A stretch of 64,000 bases of DNA from Hyphomonadaceae bacterium UKL13-1 (GCA_001602435.1 CP012156.1:1508001-1572000), one strand, 5' to 3'; positions 1-7,922 are shown, numbered from the stretch's first letter. The notes: a model not told the origin generated them from the sequence alone. Made by a program: numbers and translations.

Positions 1-869
1 AAAAAGACCGCTTCTTGCCGCCCATCCTGAAGGGTGAAGAGTGGTGGTGCCAAGGCTATTCAGAGCCCGGCTCTGGTTCGGACTTGGCCAGCTTGAAAAC
101 CAAGGCAGAGCGCGATGGCGACTTCTATGTCGTCAATGGCCAAAAGACTTGGACAACCTTGGCCCAGCATGCCGATTGGGGCTTCTTCTTGGTTCGGACC
201 AAGTCAGATGGCAAGCCTCAGGAAGGCATCTCCTTCTTGCTGATCGACATGAAGACGCCCGGCATCACCGTGCGCCCAATCATCACGATTGATGGCGGCC
301 ATGAAGTCAATGAAGTCTGGCTGGAAAATGTCCGTGTGCCTGTCGCCAATCTGGTTGGCCAAGAAAACATGGGCTGGACCTGCGCGAAATTCCTGTTGGC
401 GCATGAGCGTTCGGGCATCGCCGGCGTCGCGCGTTCCAAAGTTGGCGTCAAGCGCTTGAAGGAATTGGCTCGTGCCGAGACCATGGACGGCGCAAGCCTG
501 ATCGAGGATCCAGAATTCTCGCGCAAGATCGCTGAGCTCGAAATTGATCTGACGACGTTGGAAATCACCGAACTGCGTACCTTGGCCCGCGAACAAGCTG
601 GCAAAGGTCCTGGCCCTGAATCCTCAATCCTAAAGATCAAGGGCACCGAAATCCAACAGCGCTTGACCGAACTCGCCATGGAAGCGGTTGGCAATTATGC
701 CGCCCCTTACGTGCGTGGCTTCCGCGACGAAAGCGACAACATGGGCGTTGGCCCAGATTATGCGCATTGGACCTCGCCGAACTATTTCAACATGCGCAAA
801 ACCTCCATCTATGGCGGGTCCAACGAAATCCAGCGCAATATCATCGCCAAGATGGTGTTGGGTCTGTAA
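1..869 (+). CDS. Acyl-CoA dehydrogenase, 3' part (5' end outside window)
   Basis: This is the C-terminal 289 codons of an acyl-CoA dehydrogenase; the frame is open to the left edge (in phase from base 3), so the true start is outside. FAD-dependent enzymes of this family insert the alpha,beta double bond into acyl-CoA. Visible hallmarks are the middle-domain signature [14 protein letters not shown], the beta-domain [10 protein letters not shown] stretch, and the C-terminal [20 protein letters not shown], which ends in the family's usual way. The glutamate in SNEIQ sits near where this family keeps its acyl-contacting or FAD-contacting residues. Substrate chain length cannot be told. A strong terminator follows at once, so this is the last gene of its transcript. 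Confidence 0.93.
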
Positions 870-891
870 TCTCTTCCCGACTTTATCGGAC

Positions 892-921
892 AAAGGCCAG
901 AACTTCGGTTCTGGCCTTTTT
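892..921 (+). terminator. Rho-independent terminator with UUCG tetraloop
   Basis: A perfect 12-bp stem (892-903 with 908-919) closes on the loop TTCG with a C-G closing pair, which is the extra-stable UUCG tetraloop, and the 3' arm runs into five T residues. It lies 22 bases after the acyl-CoA dehydrogenase stop codon. Confidence 0.95.
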
Positions 922-930
922 GTTTGGTGG

Positions 931-1140
931 GACACCCGTAGGGTGCGTTCCGTCAGGAATGCACCAATTACGTTCGCTGCGGTCTTGTGTTTTGCATCTT
1001 CTACATAGAAGGCCTTTGCCGCAGGCTATGCCTACGCAAAGGCTTCGTTCGAGTGTGTGCGCGCAAGATGAGGTGTCAATGGGCGCGCTTCGCGCGTCGA
1101 CGAAGTCGATTTTACCAATTGACACCTCAGCTTGCGCTGA
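931..1140. repeat. Chain of REP-like palindromes
   Basis: This roughly 210-bp stretch of a 490-bp gene-free interval (870-1359) is built almost entirely of inverted repeats. GGTGCGTTCC (942-951) pairs with 956-965 over a 4-base loop with one G:T. 1008-1026 pairs with 1030-1045 with two bulges. An 11-bp arm starting GAGGTGTCAAT (1070-1080) pairs perfectly with 1118-1128 and encloses smaller GC-rich hairpins. CAGC TTGC GCTG (1128-1139) is a further hairpin. The first unit resembles the GTAGGGTGCG-type palindromes that are widespread as REP or RAYT-associated sequences. No tyrosine transposase was found in the window. No convincing gene is seen here; the rest, 1141-1323, looks featureless. Confidence 0.6.
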
Positions 1141-1323
1141 AACAATTATCGGGCGGCTTCAAGGCAAGCGGCGTGCGGCCTTGAAGGCGTTCCAAAGCGA
1201 TTGGCGAGGGGTCCAACAATGGCGATCTCAATTTTTGCTAGACGATGGTGCATCCCTGCTGAAAAGCACCCCACGGCGCGAAGTGCATCCACCAAAGTTT
1301 CACACGCGTTGGAAAGGCTTCTG

Positions 1324-1355
1324 TTGACAAGCAGCATTTCGTCATTTAGCTAAAT
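1324..1355 (+). promoter_or_regulatory. Putative promoter and SdpR operator
   Basis: A consensus -35 TTGACA (1324-1329) lies 30 bases before the regulator's start codon. A perfect 12-bp palindrome, ATTTAGCTAAAT (1344-1355), covers the place where the -10 element would be and ends 4 bases before the ATG. No Shine-Dalgarno sequence lies between them, so the transcript may be leaderless. ArsR-family repressors commonly bind AT-rich palindromes over their own promoter; that this one is the autorepressor site is inference. The -10 match at 17-bp spacing is poor. Confidence 0.5.
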
Positions 1356-1359
1356 AGCT

Positions 1360-1662
1360 ATGAACGATGTATTTGACGCCCTTTCTCATCCAATTCGCCG
1401 CCAAGTCCTTGAAATGCTCAAGCGTGGTGGAATGACTGCGGGCGAAATCGCGGATAGGTTCCCAGTTTCAAAACCAACGATGTCAGGGCACTTCGCCAAA
1501 CTCAAGGCTGCCGGCCTGATCCAAGGAGAAAATCAGGGTGGGTCGATCATGTACACTTTGAACCTCTCAACTCTGGAGGAGGCCTTGTTGGGATTTATGG
1601 GACGGGTGGGAATTGCTGGCGGGAAGCCAAATGAGCAGCCCAAAGATGGGGTAACCGCATGA
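1360..1662 (+). CDS. ArsR-family winged-helix regulator, SdpR-like
   Basis: This 100-residue protein has the compact ArsR/SdpR fold: FDALSHPIRRQVLEMLKRGG opens helix 1-2, GEIADRFPVSKPTMSGHFAKLKAAGLI is the helix-turn-helix and recognition helix, and QGGSIMYTLN is the wing. There are no cysteines, so it lacks the metal-sensing CXC of ArsR/SmtB members and belongs with the autorepressor SdpR type. It overlaps the next gene, an SdpI-like membrane protein, by four bases (ATGA), which is the classic sdpR-sdpI arrangement. In Bacillus SdpI both confers immunity to the SdpC toxin and sequesters SdpR at the membrane. No sdpC-like toxin gene is seen here. The perfect palindrome just upstream fits autorepression. 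Confidence 0.88.
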   Translation: MNDVFDALSHPIRRQVLEMLKRGGMTAGEIADRFPVSKPTMSGHFAKLKAAGLIQGENQGGSIMYTLNLSTLEEALLGFMGRVGIAGGKPNEQPKDGVTA

Positions 1663-2312
1663 ATGCTGGCCGTCTGCTTTTTAGAAACTTCTTGATTGCA
1701 GGCTCCATGATCTGTTTTGGATTCTGGGTGGCTTCAGGCCTTGAACCGAATGCAAGATTGCCGATCCATTGGAATGCGAGGGGCGATGCTGATAGGTTCG
1801 CCCCAGCAGCCGCGGCGTTGCTTTGGCCTGCAGGAGCCTCAGCTCTATTCGGTTTACTTTTTGCTTCTCTACCCAGTGTTGAGCCCTTCCGGCGGCGATT
1901 AGAATCTTCAACCCATCTGTGGCGATCCATATGGATCGGGACCATGTTTCTGATGGCCTGCCTTCAGCTCATGATCGCCGCACTGGGTCTTGGTTGGCAG
2001 CGTACTCCTGACTTTTTATTGATTGGGCTTGGCGTGCTTATGGTTCTGATTGGAGATACTCTACCCAAATCTAGGCCAAACTTTTTCGTCGGCATTCGGA
2101 CGCCTTGGACACTGGGCAATACTGATATCTGGATTGCTACCCATCGTTTTGGCGGGAAGATTATGTTGGGCGCTGGTTGCGCGACCTTGCTCATGGCGTT
2201 CTTGCCAATTTCACCAGAGGCTCGTGCTGCCGCTATAATCTTCTTGCTTGTAATCCCTGTGATGGTCCCGATGCTTTATAGCTGGCTGCTTTGGCAAAAG
2301 AGAGCGCTGTAG
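1659..2312 (+). CDS. SdpI/YhfL family membrane protein with DUF1648
   Basis: This 217-residue integral membrane protein has about six hydrophobic segments. The N-terminal part shows the DUF1648 signature LPIHWNARGDADRF (about residues 34-47). The C-terminal part has the SdpI/YhfL pattern NFFVGIRTPWTLGNTDIW followed by THRFGG. It is translationally coupled to the SdpR-like regulator by a 4-base overlap. In Bacillus the SdpI homologue is immunity protein and signal receptor; in proteobacteria the family is widespread without the toxin, so a role in envelope stress sensing or regulator sequestration is inference. Base composition looks more AT-rich than the housekeeping genes around it, consistent with acquisition. 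Confidence 0.87.
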   Translation: MNAGRLLFRNFLIAGSMICFGFWVASGLEPNARLPIHWNARGDADRFAPAAAALLWPAGASALFGLLFASLPSVEPFRRRLESSTHLWRSIWIGTMFLMACLQLMIAALGLGWQRTPDFLLIGLGVLMVLIGDTLPKSRPNFFVGIRTPWTLGNTDIWIATHRFGGKIMLGAGCATLLMAFLPISPEARAAAIIFLLVIPVMVPMLYSWLLWQKRAL

Positions 2313-2328
2313 CGCGACGGAGCAGAAT

Positions 2329-3291
2329 ATGTTGAAACCTCTCTGGGCTTTGATGTTAGCCGCAGCACTTAGCGTTCCCGCGTTGGCCGCCCCGCTCGGC
2401 TTGGATGGCCAGATTCAAGCGGCTGGACCACAGGGCCCATTGACCGGAACGATTGTGCACTCCAGCAATCGGCAAAGTCCTGTTGCGTTGATAATTCCCG
2501 GTTCTGGTCCGACGGATCGAGATGGAAACAGTCCACTTGGTGTCCAAGCGTCCACCTATCGCCTTCTAGCTGAAGGGCTTGCGGCACATGGCATATCAAG
2601 CGTGCGAATTGATAAACGCGGCTTGTTCCGAAGCAGCACGGCGGTTTCAGATCCCAATACTGTGGTCATCGATGACTATGTGACCGATACTGCTGCATGG
2701 GTAAGTGTCATTCGCGAGCGAACGGGTGCCCCGTGCGTTTGGCTGATTGGCCATAGCGAGGGCGGGTTGGTAGCGCTGGCCGCAGCACAAAAGGTCGGAA
2801 ACCTTTGTGGATTAATACTGATTGCCTCTTCAGGCAGGCCAATGGGCGAAGTTATTAGGTCTCAACTTCGCGCAAACCCAGCCAATGCTCCACTAATTGC
2901 AGCTGCCGATCGTGCGATTGATGCCCTGGCTGCGGGCCAAAGAGTTGATGCCACGGATCTGCCACAGCCACTTTTGCCGCTGTTTCATCCAGCAATACAG
3001 GGCTTCCTTATCAGTACATTTGCTCTCGATCCGTCAAAACTTGCTGCCCAAGTTCAATTGCCGATCCTCATCGTGCAAGGTGGCAAAGATCTGCAAGTAT
3101 CGACTTTAGATGCTGAACTGCTGAAGGCGGCAAACCCCAAAGCGACATTAGAGATCCTGCCAAGCGCAAACCATGTACTCAAAGACATCAAGGGCGATAG
3201 TCCGGCTGAAAATATTGCGGCCTACGGCGCAGCAGACTTGCCGCTCGCAAAGGGCACCATTGCAACGATTTCTAACTTCATCGGCAGATAG
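2329..3291 (+). CDS. Secreted alpha/beta hydrolase
   Basis: This 320-residue protein begins with a clear signal peptide (MLKPLWALMLAAALSVPALA, cleavage after ALA near residue 21). The alpha/beta-hydrolase fold is shown by the oxyanion strand ALIIPGSGPTDRDGN, the nucleophile elbow GHSEGG (Ser at about residue 143), the acid strand ILIVQGGKDLQV and the catalytic His in SANHVLK near the C-terminus. It is probably a periplasmic serine esterase or peptidase-like enzyme; substrate unknown. It starts 16 bases after the SdpI-like gene and is probably in the same operon. As with the two genes before it, codon use is less GC-rich than average for the window. Confidence 0.88.
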   Translation: MLKPLWALMLAAALSVPALAAPLGLDGQIQAAGPQGPLTGTIVHSSNRQSPVALIIPGSGPTDRDGNSPLGVQASTYRLLAEGLAAHGISSVRIDKRGLFRSSTAVSDPNTVVIDDYVTDTAAWVSVIRERTGAPCVWLIGHSEGGLVALAAAQKVGNLCGLILIASSGRPMGEVIRSQLRANPANAPLIAAADRAIDALAAGQRVDATDLPQPLLPLFHPAIQGFLISTFALDPSKLAAQVQLPILIVQGGKDLQVSTLDAELLKAANPKATLEILPSANHVLKDIKGDSPAENIAAYGAADLPLAKGTIATISNFIGR

Positions 3292-3558
3292 AAACTCTGC
3301 CCCCTAAATTCATTTATGCTGAAACTAAAGCTGCTGCCGTAGATGATCCCTGTTTAAGTGCTCCCTAATCGTTAGCCCGCTGGGTGTTTCTGCTAGCTCT
3401 CAAACGTCCGCTTTCGTCGCCCACACACCCAAACCAGACCAGCCGCTTTCGGCCAGCAAAAGACAAGCCAGACAAGCCGATGCCGCGCTCACCCCTTTGA
3501 GACGCGCTCAAGATTTCAAAAGCGAGCGACTTAAAGGCCCAGCATACGAAGGCAAAAT

Positions 3559-3976
3559 GTCAGACGGTCTATAAGCCGGGTTTTGTCCAAGGGGTTGCCC
3601 CCTCTGTGCGACCATTCATCTGGGACCTTGCTCGCGCAAGGCCTCTTGCGACCTACCCGGACACGCCAACCCACAAACGAGCCGTGACAAGCTAAGCTTG
3701 CCACATGGTGTCCCTATTCGGTCTTGCTCCTGGTGGGGCTTGCCATGCCTCCTTCCTTACGGTCGGAGCGGTGGGCTCTTACCCCACCGTTTCACCCTTA
3801 CCTCTGTGGTCCAAGGACCAAGGAGGCGGTCTATTCTCTGTGGCGCTATCCCTGAAACCCTGCCCGAAAGCAGCGCCCCGGCGGGCCTTACCCGCCACCA
3901 TGTTTGCGTGGAGCCCGGACTTTCCTCCCTTGCGCCTTTTCAAGCCTTGCAAGAGCGGCCGCCCGACCGTCTGACG
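3559..3976 (-). ncRNA. rnpB: RNase P RNA, bacterial type A
   Basis: The minus strand carries a complete RNase P RNA of about 418 nt. The terminal P1 helix is formed by GTCAGACGGTC (complement of 3964-3974) and GACCGTCTGAC (complement of 3560-3570). After P1 come the conserved GAGGAAAGTCCGGGCTCCAC (CR-I) and the CAGGGTTTCAGGGATAGCGCC region. Then follow AGGTAAGGGTGAAACGGTGG (near P10-P12) and AGAGCCCACC. The 3' half has GACAAAACCCGGCTTATAGAC (CR-V/P4 strand). This is the catalytic RNA for tRNA 5' maturation. It begins 20 bases after the amidase stop on the same strand. In many alphaproteobacteria rnpB is followed by the mraZ/dcw cluster; here it is followed by 267 bases with no evident gene and then convergent accessory genes. 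Confidence 0.96.
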
Positions 3977-3995
3977 CCGCACTCATGCGGCAAAG

Positions 3996-4889
3996 CTAGG
4001 CAGGGCGCAAGATGGCAGCCACACGCCCGACGAGAGAGACGGTTTCCACATCGATGAAACCATCAACTTTGCTGGGCCGGAAGCGGCGCTGGAAGGCGCG
4101 CAAGGTGGCGCGGGTTTCGGTGTCCAAAATGCCATTGACGGTAACGCCATAGCCAATCGTGCCAAGCCCGGTTTGAACAGCCGCAATGCCCCGGTCCATC
4201 ATGCCGTCGACATCAAACAAATTGCGCTGATCGCCATCTTCCAAGGCAGGCTCTGGCCAGATGGACAGGCCTGCTTCGGCAAAGCGCTTCCAAGGAAACT
4301 TCTCGCCAGGGTCAGACTTGCGCATCGGGGCAAGGTCGGAATGGCCGATGACATGTTGGCGGTCCAACCCGTGGCGGCTGACAATATCGGCGACCAGAGC
4401 CATGACGCGTTCAATCTGGACCTCTGGATAGTCGGGTAGACCGAAATCATCACCGCCATTGGCGATCTCAATCCCGATCGAGGCTGAGTTCATATCGGTC
4501 TCGCCATCCCAAAAGCCACGGCCTGCGTGCCAAGCCCGTTTGGACTCATCGACAAGCTGGAAAATGCGGCCATCCTCATAAACCAGATAATGGCTCGACA
4601 CCCGGCTCATGGGCGAGGGGACCAGGGTCTTTGGTGCGGGTGTGCCGTCCGGCAGAAGTGGGTTGGTCGGGATGTCGTTCAAATAAGCGGTGCGCATCGG
4701 CGCGGGATCTGACAGCACCCGCAAAGCCGCATCGGCACTTTGCATGCCGGTATAATGCAGCACCACAAAGCGGATAGGCCGCTTGCGCTCATCGAAGTTT
4801 GGCGACGGGGATTGGATGATTTCAAGCGGCATCATTTTTCGGGTCCGGCTTTGGCGCGGCTGGCGGGTAGAAATAGGATTACCAAACAT
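3996..4889 (-). CDS. N-acetylmuramoyl-L-alanine amidase, AmpD-like, with peptidoglycan-binding domain
   Basis: This 297-residue protein has an Amidase_2 zinc domain followed by a C-terminal peptidoglycan-binding domain. The zinc ligands expected for AmpD-type enzymes are visible: His in FVVLHYTGMQ, His in VIGHSDLAPMRKSDPG, and the Asp of the same stretch; AWHAGRG and NSASIGIEI are the other family blocks. The C-terminal part (about residues 225-295: GLGTIGYGVTVNGILDTETRATLRAFQRRF) is the three-helix PG-binding repeat. It cleaves the MurNAc-L-Ala bond in cell-wall fragments. No signal peptide is seen, so recycling in the cytoplasm is possible. An internal start at MMPLEIIQSP (4835) is an alternative. 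It follows the EamA gene by 9 bases and precedes rnpB. Confidence 0.92.
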   Translation of the reverse strand: MFGNPISTRQPRQSRTRKMMPLEIIQSPSPNFDERKRPIRFVVLHYTGMQSADAALRVLSDPAPMRTAYLNDIPTNPLLPDGTPAPKTLVPSPMSRVSSHYLVYEDGRIFQLVDESKRAWHAGRGFWDGETDMNSASIGIEIANGGDDFGLPDYPEVQIERVMALVADIVSRHGLDRQHVIGHSDLAPMRKSDPGEKFPWKRFAEAGLSIWPEPALEDGDQRNLFDVDGMMDRGIAAVQTGLGTIGYGVTVNGILDTETRATLRAFQRRFRPSKVDGFIDVETVSLVGRVAAILRPA

Positions 4890-4898
4890 CGGACAGTC

Positions 4899-5786
4899 TC
4901 AGCCTGTTTTGGCCTGCGCCACCGCGTCGCTGGGCAAGCTTTTGTTTTCTCGAGCTGCTACTAAGAACACACCCGCCAATGTGAGGCCACCCCCAATAAT
5001 CAGCTTCAGCGTGATCGGCTCATGTAAGACCAGCACTCCGGTTGCAACGGCGATCACAGGTGTCATTAGGGTCAGAGGGGCCAGCAAGGTAATGTCGTAT
5101 TTTTTGACGAGTTGATAATAGGCCGAATGTCCAAAGATGGACACGACGACAATCGAAAACACGATCCCGGCCCAAACATGCCATTCGGACTTTAGAAGCG
5201 ATGGAATTTGATTGGTCTCTAACACAAAGGAGAGGCCGAACAGCGGTATGATCGACAAAAGGCCGACCCAGGCTTGCAAATTGAGGGCAGGAATGGGGTC
5301 CAAGCGCTTCATCAGGATTGAGCCAGTGGCCCCGACAAAGGCGGAGGCAGCGACATAGACCAGACCGATCTCAAAGCTGAATTTGCCAGGTTGATAGAGA
5401 ATTGCGATCACGCCAGCAAAAGCCAAAGTCATGCCGAGCGTTCGCCGCCAGCGCACTTTTTCATTCAAGAACAGGATCGACAAGATGGTGACGATGGGAA
5501 GCCCAAGCTGGCCTACGATGGCGACCGCGCTGGCAGGTGCTGCTTGCAGGCCTAAGAAGAGCAGGGCGAAATGAACGCCGCCGATACACATGGCAATGGC
5601 AAAGACGAGGCCGAATTGTTTCGGGAAGGGTCGCAAGAATGGCGACAAGAGAATGGCTAGCCCCAAGAAGCGAATGCCTGCCAGAAAAATCGGCGGAATA
5701 TCGGCCACCAGCCAGCGCGTCAGCGGCAGGTTTAAGCCCCACGCGACACAGCAAGCAAACAATAAAAGGAAATCGGCTGGACGCAT
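4899..5786 (-). CDS. EamA/DMT-family transporter
   Basis: This 295-residue, very hydrophobic protein has ten predicted membrane spans arranged as two EamA repeats. The first half opens with FLLLFACCVAWGLNLPLTRW; the second starts near VGATGSILMKRLDP and shows the conserved end LIIGGGLTLAGVFLVA. Drug/metabolite exporters of this superfamily extrude amino acids, metabolites or drugs; the substrate cannot be assigned. It lies directly upstream of the amidase gene in the same direction (9-base gap), so the two are probably co-transcribed. The 132 bases upstream (5787-5918) contain no evident gene. Confidence 0.9.
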   Translation of the reverse strand: MRPADFLLLFACCVAWGLNLPLTRWLVADIPPIFLAGIRFLGLAILLSPFLRPFPKQFGLVFAIAMCIGGVHFALLFLGLQAAPASAVAIVGQLGLPIVTILSILFLNEKVRWRRTLGMTLAFAGVIAILYQPGKFSFEIGLVYVAASAFVGATGSILMKRLDPIPALNLQAWVGLLSIIPLFGLSFVLETNQIPSLLKSEWHVWAGIVFSIVVVSIFGHSAYYQLVKKYDITLLAPLTLMTPVIAVATGVLVLHEPITLKLIIGGGLTLAGVFLVAARENKSLPSDAVAQAKTG

Positions 5787-5918
5787 GCATGTCTCGTTTC
5801 ACAGTCAGCAATTTGAGGTCAATGGTTTGCTACACAGGCGTGTGTCAAAACACCCGCGCACGGCAGGTTTGCGCGCGTGCTGGACACGCGACTCAAAGTG
5901 ATGATGAAAAATTGCGTA

Positions 5919-6158
5919 TTAGCGGCCCGAAGGATCCACGCTCCAGCCCCGACCCGTCCGGCGCGCTTCCAAGGTCACAACGGCACGTGTCTCGGGTGGG
6001 CGGAAGTTTGCGAGCACGGCACCTGCAAAGCCAATCACAAGACCAGCAATTGCCATAGCCATCACGCCAAAGAACAACGCTGAAACGATCAGTAAGCCGG
6101 AAACCAAAGCGATGGTGCTTTGAAACATAGCCAGGGCGGTGTGAGAGAATGAACGCAT
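5919..6158 (-). CDS. Small predicted membrane protein, 79 aa
   Basis: I do not recognise a family. The 79-residue product has two closely spaced hydrophobic stretches (about residues 14-49: ALVSGLLIVSALFFGVMAMA then AIAGLVIGFAGAVLANF) followed by a short polar tail rich in Arg (ETRAVVTLEARRTGRGW). It therefore looks like a small inner-membrane hairpin protein. It lies between the TerB/J-domain gene (52 bases upstream) and the EamA gene on the same strand, which suggests a shared transcript. The ribosome-binding site is weak, so the start is uncertain. Composition and strand fit a real gene better than chance, but this is not certain. Confidence 0.6.
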   Translation of the reverse strand: MRSFSHTALAMFQSTIALVSGLLIVSALFFGVMAMAIAGLVIGFAGAVLANFRPPETRAVVTLEARRTGRGWSVDPSGR

Positions 6159-6209
6159 GTGTGAGAGATTGGCACTGAAAAGCTTAACGTCAAGTGTTTG
6201 TACCCAGTT

Positions 6210-6977
6210 TTATGATCCCACTGGTGCGTTTTGATACGCTCTTGTGGATTCGGAGTGCGCACGGCCGGACTCTCGGGCGTTTGCGGTGCCAACTTTCTGC
6301 TTTCTGCTCAACTTAATCTGGGCATAAGCGGCATTAATCGCCGCCGTCTTTTCATGTGCGGCCCGGATAAACTCCACAGGCGCGCCGCGCGCGATGAACT
6401 TATCGGGATGATTCTCTGCGACACAGCGTGTCCAAGCTTTGCGAATATCCTCATCGCTAGCCTGAATAGACACCGACAACATGGTATAAGGGTCTGGCGC
6501 GCGATCTGGAAAATAGGGGGCTGAGAGCCGAGCAAACTCCGTCTCTGTAAAGCCAAACAGCTCTGCCACGCGCGTTAGATAGGTCAATTCGCCGTCGGTG
6601 ATCGCGCCATCGGCTGCGGCGACCGAAAACAAGACGTCCAATACATCCTCAAGCAGGCACGGCTTGGCGACATAGCGTTTGCCAATTCGCCGTGCATAGC
6701 CCTCATAGCCATGCACCGTCTCCTGCGCCAAAGCGAACAGCTTATCGAACATCGGACGCTCGTCCGGTGATATTGGAAAGGCTGCCCGAAAGGCTGCCGC
6801 TTCATCTAAAGTCGACTTGCCATCGGCGCGCGCCATTTTCGCCGCCAAGGCAACGACCGCAGCCGCAAACTCCATATCACCGGGGTCGGGTGAACACGGA
6901 TCGGCAGGCCCCACGTCTGGCGCAGCGTGGTGGAAGGCGTTGCCTGCGAGATCTAAGAGTCGTTTCCAAAGTGACAT
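6210..6977 (-). CDS. TerB and J-domain protein (DjlA-like cochaperone)
   Basis: This 255-residue protein has a central TerB-like all-alpha domain (about residues 35-150), with the acidic metal-binding type repeats ARADGKSTLDE and AAADGAITDGELTYL. Towards the C-terminus is a J domain (about 165-228) with an intact HPD motif in ENHPDKF. This is the architecture of DjlA-type cochaperones that stimulate DnaK ATPase. Unlike Escherichia DjlA there is no obvious N-terminal membrane span, so it is probably soluble. The last 25 residues are polar and unstructured. It heads the leftward gene series running toward rnpB, a common neighbourhood for this gene in alphaproteobacteria. Confidence 0.9.
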   Translation of the reverse strand: MSLWKRLLDLAGNAFHHAAPDVGPADPCSPDPGDMEFAAAVVALAAKMARADGKSTLDEAAAFRAAFPISPDERPMFDKLFALAQETVHGYEGYARRIGKRYVAKPCLLEDVLDVLFSVAAADGAITDGELTYLTRVAELFGFTETEFARLSAPYFPDRAPDPYTMLSVSIQASDEDIRKAWTRCVAENHPDKFIARGAPVEFIRAAHEKTAAINAAYAQIKLSRKQKVGTANARESGRAHSESTRAYQNAPVGS

Positions 6978-7112
6978 GACGTATCCTTAGCACGCCGTTG
7001 GACTTTCGCACGACCCCTCGACTAAAATTTTTCCTCCGCGATTAACCATATGGGGCTAGAAATGCCTGTTTTTCGGTATTACTATATAGTTCTGGGAAGG
7101 AGGAAAAACCGT

Positions 7113-7367
7113 ATGAACAAATACTTGGATATTGAATGGATCGCTGTACAAGCCGGTGTACCCGTCAGTTTCTTGCTCACTATTCCAGTATTTTTTGTGA
7201 TTGTTTTGACTCTGGCGTCCAAGATGGGAACAAAAGAGCCAGAAAACTATCGAGTAGGACGCCGTTTAGAGGCTAAAAGCAGCAACAATTGGATGGCCCC
7301 TGTCGGTCTTTGTGTCTTGGTTGTGGTGGCAATTTCTAGCTATGGGCGTTATTTTCTTCCGCACTAA
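7113..7367 (+). CDS. Small two-span membrane protein, 84 aa
   Basis: I do not recognise the family. The start is fixed by a strong ribosome-binding site (GGAAGGAGG at 7096-7104) eight bases before the ATG at 7113. The product has one hydrophobic segment near residues 15-36 (VPVSFLLTIPVFFVIVLTLA) and another near 63-77 (PVGLCVLVVVAISS). Between them is a hydrophilic stretch with KEPENYRVGRR. It is followed 93 bases later by another small membrane protein of similar design, suggesting a paired unit. Composition is AT-richer than the surroundings. Confidence 0.62.
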   Translation: MNKYLDIEWIAVQAGVPVSFLLTIPVFFVIVLTLASKMGTKEPENYRVGRRLEAKSSNNWMAPVGLCVLVVVAISSYGRYFLPH

Positions 7368-7460
7368 TGCAGTCGTTCGCGTCAATGATTTGTTCAGCTT
7401 AAATACTAACCTTATATTCGCGCATCTTAGCTAAAATGGTCCATCCTCGAGGAGGTGACC

Positions 7461-7784
7461 ATGTTTTACGACCTGATCTATACGTTTAAACAAATGGTTT
7501 CCATGGTTCACGTGGCGGCCCTCAGCTGTCCTGCCGGCCTCATTATTGCGCTTCACTATATGTCGGAGCGTAAGCCCAAATTGTACAAAATCGACTATGA
7601 TCCTGTGATGCGCAGGAAGTACCAAACAGAAGAGCAACCCTCCAGCGGGTTTGCTAGTTTCATGACCTGTGTGGGGCTAGCCATTGCCGCGATTAGCTTT
7701 GCCTATCTTGGTTGGCCCAGCGAAACCCGCCAACAGGCTCAAGCGGGTTGGCAAATCATCCAAAGCATGACTGGCAAGCTTTAG
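7461..7784 (+). CDS. Small membrane protein, 107 aa, unknown function
   Basis: No family is recognised. The ATG at 7461 follows GGAGGTG (7451-7457). The protein has a hydrophobic segment at about residues 17-37 (VHVAALSCPAGLIIALHYM), a tyrosine- and lysine-rich polar middle (KLYKIDYDPVMRRKYQTEEQ) and a second span at about 66-83 (FMTCVGLAIAAISFAYLGW). The organisation (span, charged loop, span) is like that of the 84-residue protein just upstream. It ends 138 bases before the riboflavin gene, in the same direction. Confidence 0.65.
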   Translation: MFYDLIYTFKQMVSMVHVAALSCPAGLIIALHYMSERKPKLYKIDYDPVMRRKYQTEEQPSSGFASFMTCVGLAIAAISFAYLGWPSETRQQAQAGWQIIQSMTGKL

Positions 7785-7922
7785 GTCGTCACCGAGGCAT
7801 CGCGCAGGCGTCCAGCGCTGGAGCCCAAACTGCTAACATCACTAGACGTGTGTGAATTTCGCACGATATAGCCAGCAGGCATCAAATTTGTGCGATTTTT
7901 GCGCAATGCTGGAGGTGAGCTG

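Noticed and set aside
3698..4057. Short reading frames on both strands inside 3698-4057
   Set aside because: The region is RNase P RNA plus the end of the amidase gene; the frames are chance.
7785..7922. FMN riboswitch upstream of ribB
   Set aside because: None of the conserved FMN-aptamer strings are present and the space is too short for the full structure.
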